This document shows positions 1-7,670 of a stretch of DNA of 18,772 nt, piece after piece. The notes under the pieces are model-generated. The model saw nothing but the letters and a program-made list of their open reading frames with translations. It did not search any database and was not told the DNA's origin. The position numbers and the translations under genes were made by a program. The DNA lies in NCBI GenBank assembly GCA_044433415.1, contig JAWXTP010000052.1, positions 1 to 18,772 of the forward strand, given 5' to 3'. This stretch comes from JAWXTP01 sp044433415 (GTDB lineage Bacteria > Bacteroidota > Bacteroidia > Bacteroidales > Rikenellaceae). Positions within the stretch are counted from its first letter, which is position 1; each line of letters starts with the position of its first letter.

Positions 1-128
1 TACTGATTTTTAAGGAGATGAGCAAATTTTTAATGATGAATTTTGTTCACTATTAATAAATATAATACAAGTTTAAACATGAATCAGATAGTTGTTTTCA
101 ACTGCTGATTCGCATTATTAGTTGATGT

Positions 129-175
129 AAAAGGAACTTTAAAACTTTGATGGTTTTAGAGCTCCTTTTTTGGTT
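129..175 (+). terminator. Intrinsic terminator of a gene left of the window
   Basis: The 17-nt arms at 129-145 and 153-169 pair with one mismatch and one G-T wobble around a 7-nt loop. The 3' arm ends in a run of T extending to about 171. The arrangement fits a rho-independent terminator for plus-strand transcription entering from the left. The gene it would serve is not visible. Confidence 0.5.
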
Positions 176-230
176 ATGATCTGTCTTGACATTATTCTAA
201 ATCTCAAAAAGTAGTGCATGGTTTAAAAAG

Positions 231-399
231 TTAAGGGAAGTTCTAATAATTGGTTTTATTCGATTTTAGATTTAGAAGTTTTAGATTTGGATTTTTAGAA
301 ATACAAGTGTGGTGGTTCCTACGGCGTATTTGTAAAAATTCAAAGATGAAATTTATAAATCTAAAAGCGTTAAAATCCAATTTTTAGAAGTTTCCTTAA
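231..399. repeat. Dispersed palindromic repeat, copy A
   Basis: Imperfect terminal inverted repeats begin and end with TTAAGG/CCTTAA and continue as GGAAGTTCTAATAATTGG on the left and, reverse-complemented, AAACTTCTAAAAATTGG on the right. The interior at 325-351 matches copy B (6434-6460) over 27 nt in inverted orientation. The interior at 264-291 matches copy D (18538-18565) over 28 nt. It has no coding capacity and is the longest of four recognisable copies in the window. Confidence 0.8.
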
Positions 400-404
400 A
401 ATCA

Positions 405-459
405 AAACACTCACCCCCTGTCTGTTACACGTTCTGTAATAGACAGGGGGTGAGTGTTT
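405..459 (-). terminator. Strong 24-bp hairpin after the minus-strand gene set
   Basis: The arms at 405-428 and 436-459 pair over all 24 positions, with one G-T pair, around a 7-nt loop (429-435). The core is C/G-rich (five C against five G). It lies about 90 nt downstream of the last minus-strand stop codon at 552 and is followed in that direction by TTTTGATTTTAAGG. It is probably the terminator of the large minus-strand locus, although the T tract is interrupted. Confidence 0.6.
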
Positions 460-551
460 GTGTAGGTGCTTACGAGTCACCCTCTTTAGTTTTTAATGGC
501 ATTGTAGTTTGTTTTTTCTAAGAAAAGAGTTCTCAAATTACCGAATGAGAA

Positions 552-3500
552 TTATTCTATGATTAAACGGAAACCTACATTGTTGCCTGGTTGCCAAGGA
601 AGAGCTGATTTTCTAGAGTAAGAAGTAGAGTTCTTACTTCTGTCTATCCATGAACCACCACGTACAACTTTAGCTTCTGTACCAACTTTAGGATTGCTCT
701 TATATGGGTAAGGAAGGTAGTCTGAACTAGTCCATTCTCTTACGTTACCTAGCATGTCATAAAGACCCCAAGGGTTTGCTTCGTAAGACTTACCTGCTAC
801 TTGAATCATAGCATTATCGTCAACACTAGCTGTCTTAGGGAAGAAGTTGTAGTACTTAAATAAAGGATCAGTTTTTTTCATAGGCTGAGGGTCTACACCC
901 GATACAGCCATTTTCTCTAACTGAACGTCAGCCATATTTTCATACTTACCAAAGTCTGTATTTAAGTTGCCAAACCAGAATTCAGATTCTGAACCTGCTC
1001 TTGCAGCCCATTCCCATTGAGCCTCTGTAGGAAGTTTAATATTTAATCCTGTTTTCTCAGAAAGCATGTTAGCAAATTCAACAGCTTGATTATAGCTAAT
1101 ACGTATAACAGGTTGTTTAGGGTCGTTAGCAACATATCCTGGACCTGTGTGGTCTTTCCATAACTGAGCCATATAACGGCTGTCATGTTCAGGAACTAGA
1201 GTGTTGTATTGCTCATTTGTCACCTCTATCTCACCCATCCAGAAAGAATCTTGAATTTTAACTTTAGTCTCAGGAGCACTTTCTTTGCCGTATTTGTTGT
1301 TACCCATTACAAATTGCCCAGCAGGGATTTTGCGGAATACCATCTTAACACCATTACCTAGGTCTATACTTTTTGTAGTCTCACCTAACTCATCTTGCAT
1401 AGCCTTAGCTGTAGCAGCATCAAAAGGCCATGTTTTAGCTTTCGCAGCCTTGTAAGATGGTGTAGAGTAACTAGGAGCAACAGCTTCGATTTTGCCTTTA
1501 GATTCTAAGAACTCAGCATAGTCTGAAATTTCTTGAGTCCAGTCGGTTTTTACGTTGCTATATTTTTGAGCTAACTCTTGACGACGTACAATCTGGTCGT
1601 AACCATTAAGTTCTTTAGGTTTAAAAGAACTGTGGTAAGGAGCATTCATATCTATCCAAGCATATAAAGTTCTCCATTCCTTGTCTGTTAATTCAACGCC
1701 ATAATGCCCGTTTTTAAGGATTCTGATAAGCTCATTAGTTGAAGCGTGATATTCGTAAGGCTTCATAACTAAAGCGTCAGCTTCAGGTCCTTGACGACTA
1801 ACAAAAGGATGTAGGTTTAAGTAGCTTTTAGAAAGACCTACAAATTCGTCCATATCACCACCAACAAAACTCATACCTGCTTTTTGGCCTTCACCGTGAC
1901 AAGCCACACAAGCTCTATCTAAGATAGGTTGCACCTCTAATTCGTAAGTGAAAGGTCTAATATAGCCGTCCCATGCCTCAATAACTTGAGGTTGTTGCTT
2001 AGAAGCCATATTAGCCTTAGTTGGAGGTAACATGTTTTGATCTTCGTGGCAACCCACACAAGAAACAGTCTCACCTGGCATACCTGTTAACCAACTACGC
2101 ATCCATTGTAGCGCTTGACCTGTAGAGTCAAGAGGTTGAATAGATATAGGAGTGTTAGCAGGGATTTTGAACATAACTGAGCCATCAGCGTTTACATCTA
2201 CCTCACCTAAAAGACGTTTGATATCCCAACCTGATTGAATACCTTGAGCCATGTGATCTGAAGGAGACTTGATATAAGCATATTCATAAGAGAATAAACG
2301 AAGTTTTTTAACAGTACCACGCGGCACACCTGGAAGACCTTCACCCTCATAGATATCTTGAATATAAACTGTAGACTCTGTAGATTCTAGGTTTACTTTA
2401 TCAGGAATTACAGGAGGAGTTTTACGTTTTTGAATGTATTGAGCATTGATATAACCTTCACCTTCATTTTCAGCTACAAGAGTCATATTATCATAAATGT
2501 CAACTAGGTAAACGCCCCATAATGAACCTTTAGAAAGTTTAGCAGTTACTAAGAAGTATTTGTCAGTAACAGGGTGAGGTTTAATAAATTGAGGCCATAC
2601 ACCATCTACTAAACCATCTTTGATAATAGGGTCTATTTCACGTGTAGAGAAAGGAATTTCTTGAACGATACCTTCTAGTTTCTTACGGCTTTTTGCTGGG
2701 TCGAATAACATAAGACGACCTGAACGAGCTGTACCATGGTGACCAGAAATGATACCTATGAATTTAGAAGTGTTACCTGGTAGAGGCTGAATATCAAAAG
2801 TAGAGTTAGGGAAGAATCCTCCACTACCGTACAATGATTTTTGTTCAGTACCATCAGGGTTCATGTGCATAGTGATACGCGAGAAATAGTGAGTTAAGTC
2901 AGTATATTCCCAACGTACGTACATCACCTTACCGTTGTTTGCAACTACAGGGTGCCAGTTAGCATCTTGGTCGAAAGTTAAACGACGTAGAGATTTTGTC
3001 TCAGGGTCGTAAAGTACCATATTTGCTACAGGAGCAGTACCATGAACACAAGGCACACCATTATAACCTATGTTAGATGTAGCGATAAATTTACCACTAG
3101 GAAGGAACGTTCCATCAGTAAATTCTAGGTCTGGATCTTCAACCTCGATAACTTCTTTAAGACCAGAACCATCAATTCCTACTTGGAAGATGTTCCAAAG
3201 ACCTCTATCATTGATAGATGTGAAAAGCAGTTTATCAGCATCCCAGTGTAAAGAAAGGTCAGTAATAGTAACTTTAGATTCAGGTTTGTATACAGTTTCA
3301 AATTTAGGATTGCCACTTCTAAAATCACTCATAATAGCAATCTCCGCATCAAGACCTAGACGGTCAGCAGACATTTGGTTAGTCCAGTTGTTGCGTTGAG
3401 TACCTAATTGAGGAGGGTTTGCAGAACGAGCTTTACCACCTAGGTTGTAACGACTAAGAACGATTTTTTCATCATCTAATGCCACGTTAGAAAGTAGAAC

Positions 3501-4496
3501 CTCTCTAGAAAGCTCTATAACTTTAGCAGCTTTTGCTAAAGTCTCTTTGTTACCAGTGTAAATATCAAGACCTTGAGAAGCAAGAGCTTCAAGTTCTTTC
3601 ATCTTAGGTTCATATTTAGCAACGTTATAGTTTTGCATAGTTTTCATATCATCGAAAGCTCTTCTAACGTTTGCTACATTTACCCATTTTATTTTGTTCT
3701 GGATATCAATAACGTCTTTAATTTCACTGATGATATTTAGGTAATCAGTGATTAACTTATCAGCATCCCCAGTAACGGCATTGATTTTGTTTATATAAAA
3801 ATCAGGTTGTTCAAGTTCCTTAGCACCGTTTAGTGCAGCGCGTTTTTCTGAAGAACCGTCAAAGTTATATATCCATTCGCAGATATCCATCTTACCAGTG
3901 TTAGTGATAGAAGCAATATCCGCAGGGTGTCTTTGACCTATCTCGTTAACAAGAAGGTTAGCACTCACATTCTGAGCCATAAGTACAGCAGATGCAGGTT
4001 TACCAGCACCATCATCTATACCTACTTCTGCTTCAAATCTTGTGTATTTTCCCCCTAGGTCTATAACTACCTCCCCATTGGCGTGTAAACAAATACCGTG
4101 TTCGTATTTTTTACCGTTTATGCCAAGAGGTTTTTTTGTAAAATTAACATTACGGAAAGGGTCTTCATACATGGTTTTAGTAAACACGTAAGACATTTCC
4201 GAAACTTTAACTACAGTGCCGTCATTTGCGATTAAAACGGCATCTCCCCACGCAGTTTGATCATAACTTGTACCATCTTCTGTACTCCAAGCGTACAAAG
4301 ATAATCTATCCCATCCAGTCACGTCAAGACTAATCTTTTCGTGGGGCTGTCTGATTCGCATAACATTAGTTCTTTGCTGAACTAAGGTTTTTTGAAGTTC
4401 CTTTTTCGTATTTACTACATCCTCAGTCCAGCTTTGTGCGCTAACTGTAGATACTAGAAGTAGGAATAAAGAACAAAGAGTTAATGATTTTTTCAT
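552..4496 (-). CDS. Secreted NPCBM - hydrazine-synthase-alpha-like dihaem - FGE-like fusion protein
   Basis: The ATG at 4494-4496 is preferred over an upstream in-frame TTG at 4500-4502, giving 1314 aa. A typical signal peptide (MKKSLTLCSLFLLLVSTVSAQ) comes first. Numbering below is from the TTG, so subtract 2. Residues about 60-180 resemble an NPCBM carbohydrate-binding module (GINGKKYEHGICLHA, VIDLGG, VGIDD). Residues about 400-700 look like a beta-propeller with TolB-like blades. About 725-830 match the HzsA-like middle domain (VNADGSVMFKIPANTP, MRSWLTGMPGE) leading to CVGCH (815-819), with a second haem motif, CVACH, at 865-869. Residues 1046-1316 are an FGE/sulfatase-modifying-factor fold (LPTEAQWEWAARAG, GLYDMLGNVREW, VRGGSW, GNNVGFR). 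The FGE part has no cysteine, so the usual formylglycine chemistry is unlikely. The gene lies 18 nt after its upstream neighbour and is probably cotranscribed with it. It probably acts in the periplasm or at the surface; the substrate is unknown. Confidence 0.85.
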   Translation of the reverse strand: MKKSLTLCSLFLLLVSTVSAQSWTEDVVNTKKELQKTLVQQRTNVMRIRQPHEKISLDVTGWDRLSLYAWSTEDGTSYDQTAWGDAVLIANDGTVVKVSEMSYVFTKTMYEDPFRNVNFTKKPLGINGKKYEHGICLHANGEVVIDLGGKYTRFEAEVGIDDGAGKPASAVLMAQNVSANLLVNEIGQRHPADIASITNTGKMDICEWIYNFDGSSEKRAALNGAKELEQPDFYINKINAVTGDADKLITDYLNIISEIKDVIDIQNKIKWVNVANVRRAFDDMKTMQNYNVAKYEPKMKELEALASQGLDIYTGNKETLAKAAKVIELSREVLLSNVALDDEKIVLSRYNLGGKARSANPPQLGTQRNNWTNQMSADRLGLDAEIAIMSDFRSGNPKFETVYKPESKVTITDLSLHWDADKLLFTSINDRGLWNIFQVGIDGSGLKEVIEVEDPDLEFTDGTFLPSGKFIATSNIGYNGVPCVHGTAPVANMVLYDPETKSLRRLTFDQDANWHPVVANNGKVMYVRWEYTDLTHYFSRITMHMNPDGTEQKSLYGSGGFFPNSTFDIQPLPGNTSKFIGIISGHHGTARSGRLMLFDPAKSRKKLEGIVQEIPFSTREIDPIIKDGLVDGVWPQFIKPHPVTDKYFLVTAKLSKGSLWGVYLVDIYDNMTLVAENEGEGYINAQYIQKRKTPPVIPDKVNLESTESTVYIQDIYEGEGLPGVPRGTVKKLRLFSYEYAYIKSPSDHMAQGIQSGWDIKRLLGEVDVNADGSVMFKIPANTPISIQPLDSTGQALQWMRSWLTGMPGETVSCVGCHEDQNMLPPTKANMASKQQPQVIEAWDGYIRPFTYELEVQPILDRACVACHGEGQKAGMSFVGGDMDEFVGLSKSYLNLHPFVSRQGPEADALVMKPYEYHASTNELIRILKNGHYGVELTDKEWRTLYAWIDMNAPYHSSFKPKELNGYDQIVRRQELAQKYSNVKTDWTQEISDYAEFLESKGKIEAVAPSYSTPSYKAAKAKTWPFDAATAKAMQDELGETTKSIDLGNGVKMVFRKIPAGQFVMGNNKYGKESAPETKVKIQDSFWMGEIEVTNEQYNTLVPEHDSRYMAQLWKDHTGPGYVANDPKQPVIRISYNQAVEFANMLSEKTGLNIKLPTEAQWEWAARAGSESEFWFGNLNTDFGKYENMADVQLEKMAVSGVDPQPMKKTDPLFKYYNFFPKTASVDDNAMIQVAGKSYEANPWGLYDMLGNVREWTSSDYLPYPYKSNPKVGTEAKVVRGGSWIDRSKNSTSYSRKSALPWQPGNNVGFRLIIE

Positions 4497-4514
4497 ATAC
4501 AACTATTAAAGTTT

Positions 4515-5408
4515 TTATTTGTAAAATTTGCCGTTTAAAGGATCAATCGCAGAAATAGCACCTAAGTTAGGTGTGTTATTTTCTACTCTCCAAATAATTT
4601 GGTTGTCTTTGTTAAGTTCAATAAGGATAGGTTGTTGTTTGTCTTTAGTGTGACCTAACCAGTTACAGAAAATAGTATTTCCGTTTTTGTAGCGGATAGT
4701 CTCAGCAACGAAACCAAGTTTTATTTCATCGTTGAATGTAGAGTTATCAATTCTCATAACTACTTCACTAGTTTCAGGGTTGATTTCAACCATATAACCT
4801 TTATCACCGCAAGGTACTAACCAGTTTCCGTTAGGAAGTTCAGATATAGAGTAAGGCACACCACCAACAGTTACTTCTCTTACTATGTTACCTTCACTGT
4901 CTAGTTCTAGGATTATGCCTTTACCGACTATAGGAACTAAGTAGTGACCTTTCTTAGTTTTCTTGATTTGTCTATGTTGGTTATGCGCGTGTTTAAGTCC
5001 TGTATCGTAAGTGATTTCTTTTTTTGTTCTACCGAATTTGTCTACTTCAAGGATACGCGATGGAGTGCCGCAAATGCCAACTAGGTAGCCACCTTTTATC
5101 TCAGAGATATGTTGAATTTGTTCACCTTCACCAGCGTCAATATTAAAAATAATAGCACCACTTTGAGCAACTACAGCAGCACCTTTACTATAAGAAAATG
5201 CAATATTCCCCGCTTTTGTGTAATCAACGCTATTGCATTCCCCTCCCTTAGGAAGACCATAAGTCCATATTGGTTCTAAAGTTTCTTTATTAATTATTGC
5301 AATTTTATTCCATCCTGAGCCTGCAACTAGAAAATAATCAGCAGCAAAAGTATTTAGAGAAGCAAAAAAAGCAACTAAAATTATTATGGTGTTTTTTACG
5401 TTTTTCAT
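4515..5408 (-). CDS. Secreted beta-propeller (PQQ/arylsulfotransferase-like) protein
   Basis: This 297-aa protein has an N-terminal signal peptide (hydrophobic residues about 8-22, probable cleavage near TFAA-DYF), so it should be periplasmic or cell-surface. The body repeats blade-like units of about 40 residues, such as GHYLVPIVGKGIILELDSEG, GNWLVPCGDKGYMVEINPET and GNTIFCNWLG, which is typical of PQQ-like or arylsulfotransferase-type propellers. It contains no haem motif and I can assign no catalytic residue. It is the immediate upstream partner of the large dihaem/FGE fusion and is separated from lsrF by 80 nt containing a hairpin. It could be a binding or scaffold subunit for the dihaem protein; that is inference. 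Confidence 0.8.
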   Translation of the reverse strand: MKNVKNTIIILVAFFASLNTFAADYFLVAGSGWNKIAIINKETLEPIWTYGLPKGGECNSVDYTKAGNIAFSYSKGAAVVAQSGAIIFNIDAGEGEQIQHISEIKGGYLVGICGTPSRILEVDKFGRTKKEITYDTGLKHAHNQHRQIKKTKKGHYLVPIVGKGIILELDSEGNIVREVTVGGVPYSISELPNGNWLVPCGDKGYMVEINPETSEVVMRIDNSTFNDEIKLGFVAETIRYKNGNTIFCNWLGHTKDKQQPILIELNKDNQIIWRVENNTPNLGAISAIDPLNGKFYK

Positions 5409-5428
5409 TTTAGTTTAAGTGTTGAAAA

Positions 5429-5460
5429 GTTCTACCTGCTGAATACTCAACAGGTAGAAC
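5429..5460 (-). terminator. Intercistronic hairpin after lsrF
   Basis: The 13-nt arms at 5429-5441 and 5448-5460 flank a 6-nt loop. The single non-Watson-Crick position is C opposite A on the plus strand but becomes G-U in a minus-strand transcript, which fits an RNA hairpin made from the minus strand. A short AACTTTT follows. It could be a partial terminator, or a processing site setting lsrF levels apart from the two secreted genes downstream. Confidence 0.5.
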
Positions 5461-5488
5461 AGAATTAGAATTACTATTTAGAAGTTCC

Positions 5489-6358
5489 TTATTTAAGGTC
5501 ATTAAACATTTCAAGACCTTGTTCTGGAGTTAAACCATCGTGGATAACGCCTGCTACAGCTTGAATCATAGCTGCAGGAGCTTCACTTTGGAATACGTTA
5601 CGTCCCATATCAACACCAGCAGCACCTCTATTGATTGCATCGTAGCAAAGTTGAAGAGCTTCTAGTTCAGGAAGTTTTTTACCACCAGCGATAACGATAG
5701 GAACTGGACAAGCAGCAACTACTTTTTCGAAACCTTCACAGTAGTAAGTTTTAACTATGTGAGCGCCATTTTCAGCAGCTACACGAGTAGCAAGACCGAA
5801 GTAGCGCGCATCTCTAGCCATATCTTTACCAACAGCTGTGATACCCATAACTGGGATATTGAAACGAGAAGCGTTATCAGCAGTTTTGTAAAGGTTAGCG
5901 ATAGTTTTAGCTTCGTGAGCAGCATCGCCAATTGCTAACATAACTGCAAGAGTAGAAACGTTCATTCTTACTGCATCTTCGATATCAATAATAACGTTAT
6001 CGTTAAGTTCTGTTAAGATAGTAGTACCAGCATCAGCACGTAAACAGATAGGTTTATTTGATGTTGGAGGAACTGAAGATTGAAGGATACCGCGAGAGCA
6101 CATAATACAGTCAGCATACTCAATAAGAGGAACTATGTTTAAATCTATACGCTCTAAACCAGAAGTAGGTCCCATAATGAAACCGTGGTCAAAAGCCAAC
6201 ATTACTGATTTACCAGTTTTTGGACTGAAAATACGAGATAAACGATCTTTCATACCCCAAGGTAAGTTATCAGAACCTTTTACGTGGAAAGTTGAAGTTG
6301 CACCAACTTGGCCTAAACCGAAGTCATTACCTTCTCTTAAATCATCTAAATCTGCCAT
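5489..6358 (-). CDS. lsrF: LsrF-type thiolase/class I aldolase (3-hydroxy-5-phosphonooxypentane-2,4-dione thiolase)
   Basis: This 289-aa TIM barrel of the DeoC/FbaB (class I aldolase) family is clearly closest to E. coli LsrF. Shared signatures, as I recall the E. coli sequence, are MADLDD at the start, WGM..RLSRIF.PKTGK, VMLAFDHG (D57), GPT.GLERID, C.RGIL.S.VPP, GVDMGRN.FQS and PVPIVIAGGKKLPE. The Schiff-base lysine falls at K203 (HIVKTYY), the same number as in E. coli. E. coli LsrF converts phospho-HPD (from autoinducer-2) plus CoA into DHAP and acetyl-CoA in the cytoplasm. Here it sits with dhaK/dhaL and without LsrK, LsrG or the Lsr transporter, so the true substrate may be phospho-HPD or another ketose phosphate. 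The gap upstream to dhaL is large (516 nt) and repeat-filled, and I found no good promoter in it. The stop codon lies in a repeat-like AGAAGTTCCTTA fragment. Confidence 0.9.
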   Translation of the reverse strand: MADLDDLREGNDFGLGQVGATSTFHVKGSDNLPWGMKDRLSRIFSPKTGKSVMLAFDHGFIMGPTSGLERIDLNIVPLIEYADCIMCSRGILQSSVPPTSNKPICLRADAGTTILTELNDNVIIDIEDAVRMNVSTLAVMLAIGDAAHEAKTIANLYKTADNASRFNIPVMGITAVGKDMARDARYFGLATRVAAENGAHIVKTYYCEGFEKVVAACPVPIVIAGGKKLPELEALQLCYDAINRGAAGVDMGRNVFQSEAPAAMIQAVAGVIHDGLTPEQGLEMFNDLK

Positions 6359-6390
6359 TTTTTCTTTTAATTTTAATTATTTATATTTAT

Positions 6391-6491
6391 GGAACTTCTA
6401 AAAACTGGGTTTTAACGCTTTCGCATTTTAAAGTTTCATCTTTGAATTTTTACAAATACGAAATCGAATAAAACCAGTTTATAGAACTTCC
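6391..6491. repeat. Dispersed palindromic repeat, copy B
   Basis: The ends are GGAACTTCTAAAAACTGG (left) and, reverse-complemented, GGAAGTTCTATAAACTGG (right). The left arm continues into TTTTAACGC and the right into TTTTATTCGAT, the reverse of copy A. The interior (6434-6460) is an inverted 27-nt match to copy A. It lies in the leader of lsrF, so on the transcript it could fold into a stem. Confidence 0.8.
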
Positions 6492-6874
6492 ATTATTTAT
6501 TATTTGCTATCAAGTTGTTACACATTGATATGATTGTCATGAGCGACATTTACGCAATGAAGTCCACACATATAAAACGTAATCCACCACCGCTAAGTAT
6601 ATCAGCCCACGACATATATTATTTTATCCGACAATAAACCGAACCAGCTATTCTTCAAGCAATCTTTTGAACAATCTTTTGAACAATCTTTTAGCCTGCA
6701 CAGGGCAGGAAACGGATTGTCCGCTTTTTCCAAGAATGGCTTAGATTTTTTGCGTTTTTCGGAAAAGAACGCGGAGCAACCTTGAGGTTGTGAGCACTTC
6801 TTTTTCGGAAAAGGTGAAAAATGTAGGCCGTTATTGGGAAAAGCCTTCACGGTGTTGCTTGCCGGAAGAAAACC
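6492..6874. other. Gene-less, partly repetitive spacer between dhaL and lsrF
   Basis: I see no convincing gene in these roughly 380 nt. An 82-codon open frame on the minus strand (6602-6850) exists, but its product is low-complexity Lys/Cys/Pro-rich and part of it just translates a tandem 12-mer, so I do not call it. Local composition is more GC-rich than the flanks around 6700-6870. TTTTTCGGAAAAG occurs twice (near 6755 and 6801), and a small palindrome, CAACCTTGAGGTTG, lies near 6778. It may be a degenerate repeat element or a structured leader. Confidence 0.45.
6660..6692. repeat. Tandem 12-bp repeat (2.75 units)
   Basis: The unit CAATCTTTTGAA occurs at 6660-6671 and 6672-6683, followed by a partial third copy at 6684-6692. 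It is a short tandem array in the dhaL-lsrF spacer, a candidate for copy-number variation between strains. Confidence 0.85.
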
Positions 6875-7489
6875 TTACAAAGCGTTTGCGAATGACTCTA
6901 TCATACACGCCCACGATGTAGCACCGCTGTCTGCATAGCCGATTGATTTCTCACCATAGTTTCTAGCGCGACCGAAGTTAGCTTTCATAGCTACAGTTTC
7001 TTTAGCACCTGCTAAAGCAGCCTCAGCGCCAGCAGTAATAATAGCTTTAATATCATCAGATTCGCATGCTTGAATAGCGTTAACCGCTGGAACAAGAGCG
7101 TCCATCATTGTTTTGTCACCAGGTACAGCTTTAGTTTGTTTTTGAACACCAGCAAGACCACCAGCAAACATAGCTTTAACAGCAGCAGCATCAAGTTCAG
7201 TACCAGATACGCTATCACTCATACCTAGGAATAAACCACCGATAAGAGTACTTGTTGAACCACTAGTTTGAAGCATAACGCCAAAAGCCATATCGTTAAG
7301 CATTTGTTTAAATTCAGTGCCATTAACACCACCGTCACGTACAGCAGTAAAAGCAGTTACGATAGCTGTACCGTGGTCACCATCACCGATTACAGCATCT
7401 AGTTGTGAAAATTCGTCAGAACGAGCAGTGATATTCGCTAATGCGTTTTCAATCATTGCTTTGAAGTTGTCAATTGTTAATGTTGTCAT
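6875..7489 (-). CDS. dhaL: Dihydroxyacetone kinase-type subunit DhaL (nucleotide-binding)
   Basis: This 204-aa protein has near-standard length for DhaL. The Mg/nucleotide motif DAVIGDGDHG places D31, D36 and D38 one residue after the E. coli ligands D30, D35 and D37. PGDKTMMDAL (123-132) and GRARNYGEKSIGYADSGATS (173-192) are also family hallmarks. The loop that usually reads GGASGPL is QTSGSTSTL here, a marked change near the nucleotide phosphates. With DhaK it would phosphorylate a small ketone in the cytoplasm. No DhaM is nearby, so the phosphate donor is either free ATP or a PTS protein encoded elsewhere. It lies 181 nt after dhaK with a hairpin between. DhaL assignment is secure; the substrate is not. 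Confidence 0.9.
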   Translation of the reverse strand: MTTLTIDNFKAMIENALANITARSDEFSQLDAVIGDGDHGTAIVTAFTAVRDGGVNGTEFKQMLNDMAFGVMLQTSGSTSTLIGGLFLGMSDSVSGTELDAAAVKAMFAGGLAGVQKQTKAVPGDKTMMDALVPAVNAIQACESDDIKAIITAGAEAALAGAKETVAMKANFGRARNYGEKSIGYADSGATSWACMIESFANAL

Positions 7490-7595
7490 ATCTATTTAAA
7501 GTATTTAGGTTGAAATGGGTGTTGCTACCCACTACAAAGGGATTATTACTAATAAGAAAGTAAGACTACATAAAATACAGTTTTACTTAATTTAA

Positions 7596-7634
7596 CTTTA
7601 CCCCCATCGCACTTTTCAGGCAATGAGGGTAAAG
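7596..7634 (-). promoter_or_regulatory. Hairpin between dhaK and dhaL
   Basis: The 15-nt arms at 7596-7610 and 7620-7634 flank a 9-nt loop. Two positions are C opposite A on the plus strand but G-U on the minus strand, so the stem is complete only in the minus-strand transcript. No T run follows, which argues for a stability, processing or attenuation element rather than a full terminator. Confidence 0.5.
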
Positions 7635-7670
7635 GTTTTGTGTATTTACAGTCAATCTGTTAGGAATTGA

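Larger units (their letters stand above)
1..551. other. Non-coding left flank
   Basis: I see no credible gene here: all frames are broken by frequent stops and no protein family is recognisable. The stretch holds a terminator-like hairpin (129-169), a dispersed palindromic repeat (231-399) and a strong 24-bp hairpin (405-459). The remaining bases up to the stop codon at 552 are AT-rich leader or trailer sequence, and a short TTCTCA/TGAGAA stem (530-551) abuts that stop codon. Confidence 0.6.

Noticed and set aside
231..399. CRISPR array or insertion sequence at the repeat
   Set aside because: There are no regularly spaced direct repeats or spacers and no transposase; the structure is terminal inverted arms with a short non-coding interior.
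3070..3399. Plus-strand open frame of 109 codons
   Set aside because: It lies wholly inside the antisense of the large dihaem/FGE fusion gene, whose frame is clearly coding.
5489..6358. Assignment of the aldolase to archaeal-type 2-amino-3,7-dideoxyheptulosonate synthase or generic class I fructose-bisphosphate aldolase
   Set aside because: The N-terminus, K203 context and many long motifs match LsrF specifically rather than these relatives.
6135..6401. Plus-strand open frame of 88 codons
   Set aside because: It is antisense to the lsrF 5' end, has no family resemblance and runs out into the repeat.
6602..6850. 82-codon minus-strand open frame between dhaL and lsrF
   Set aside because: The product is low-complexity (Lys/Cys/Pro-rich), partly encoded by a tandem 12-mer, with no recognisable domain and no promoter or start context.
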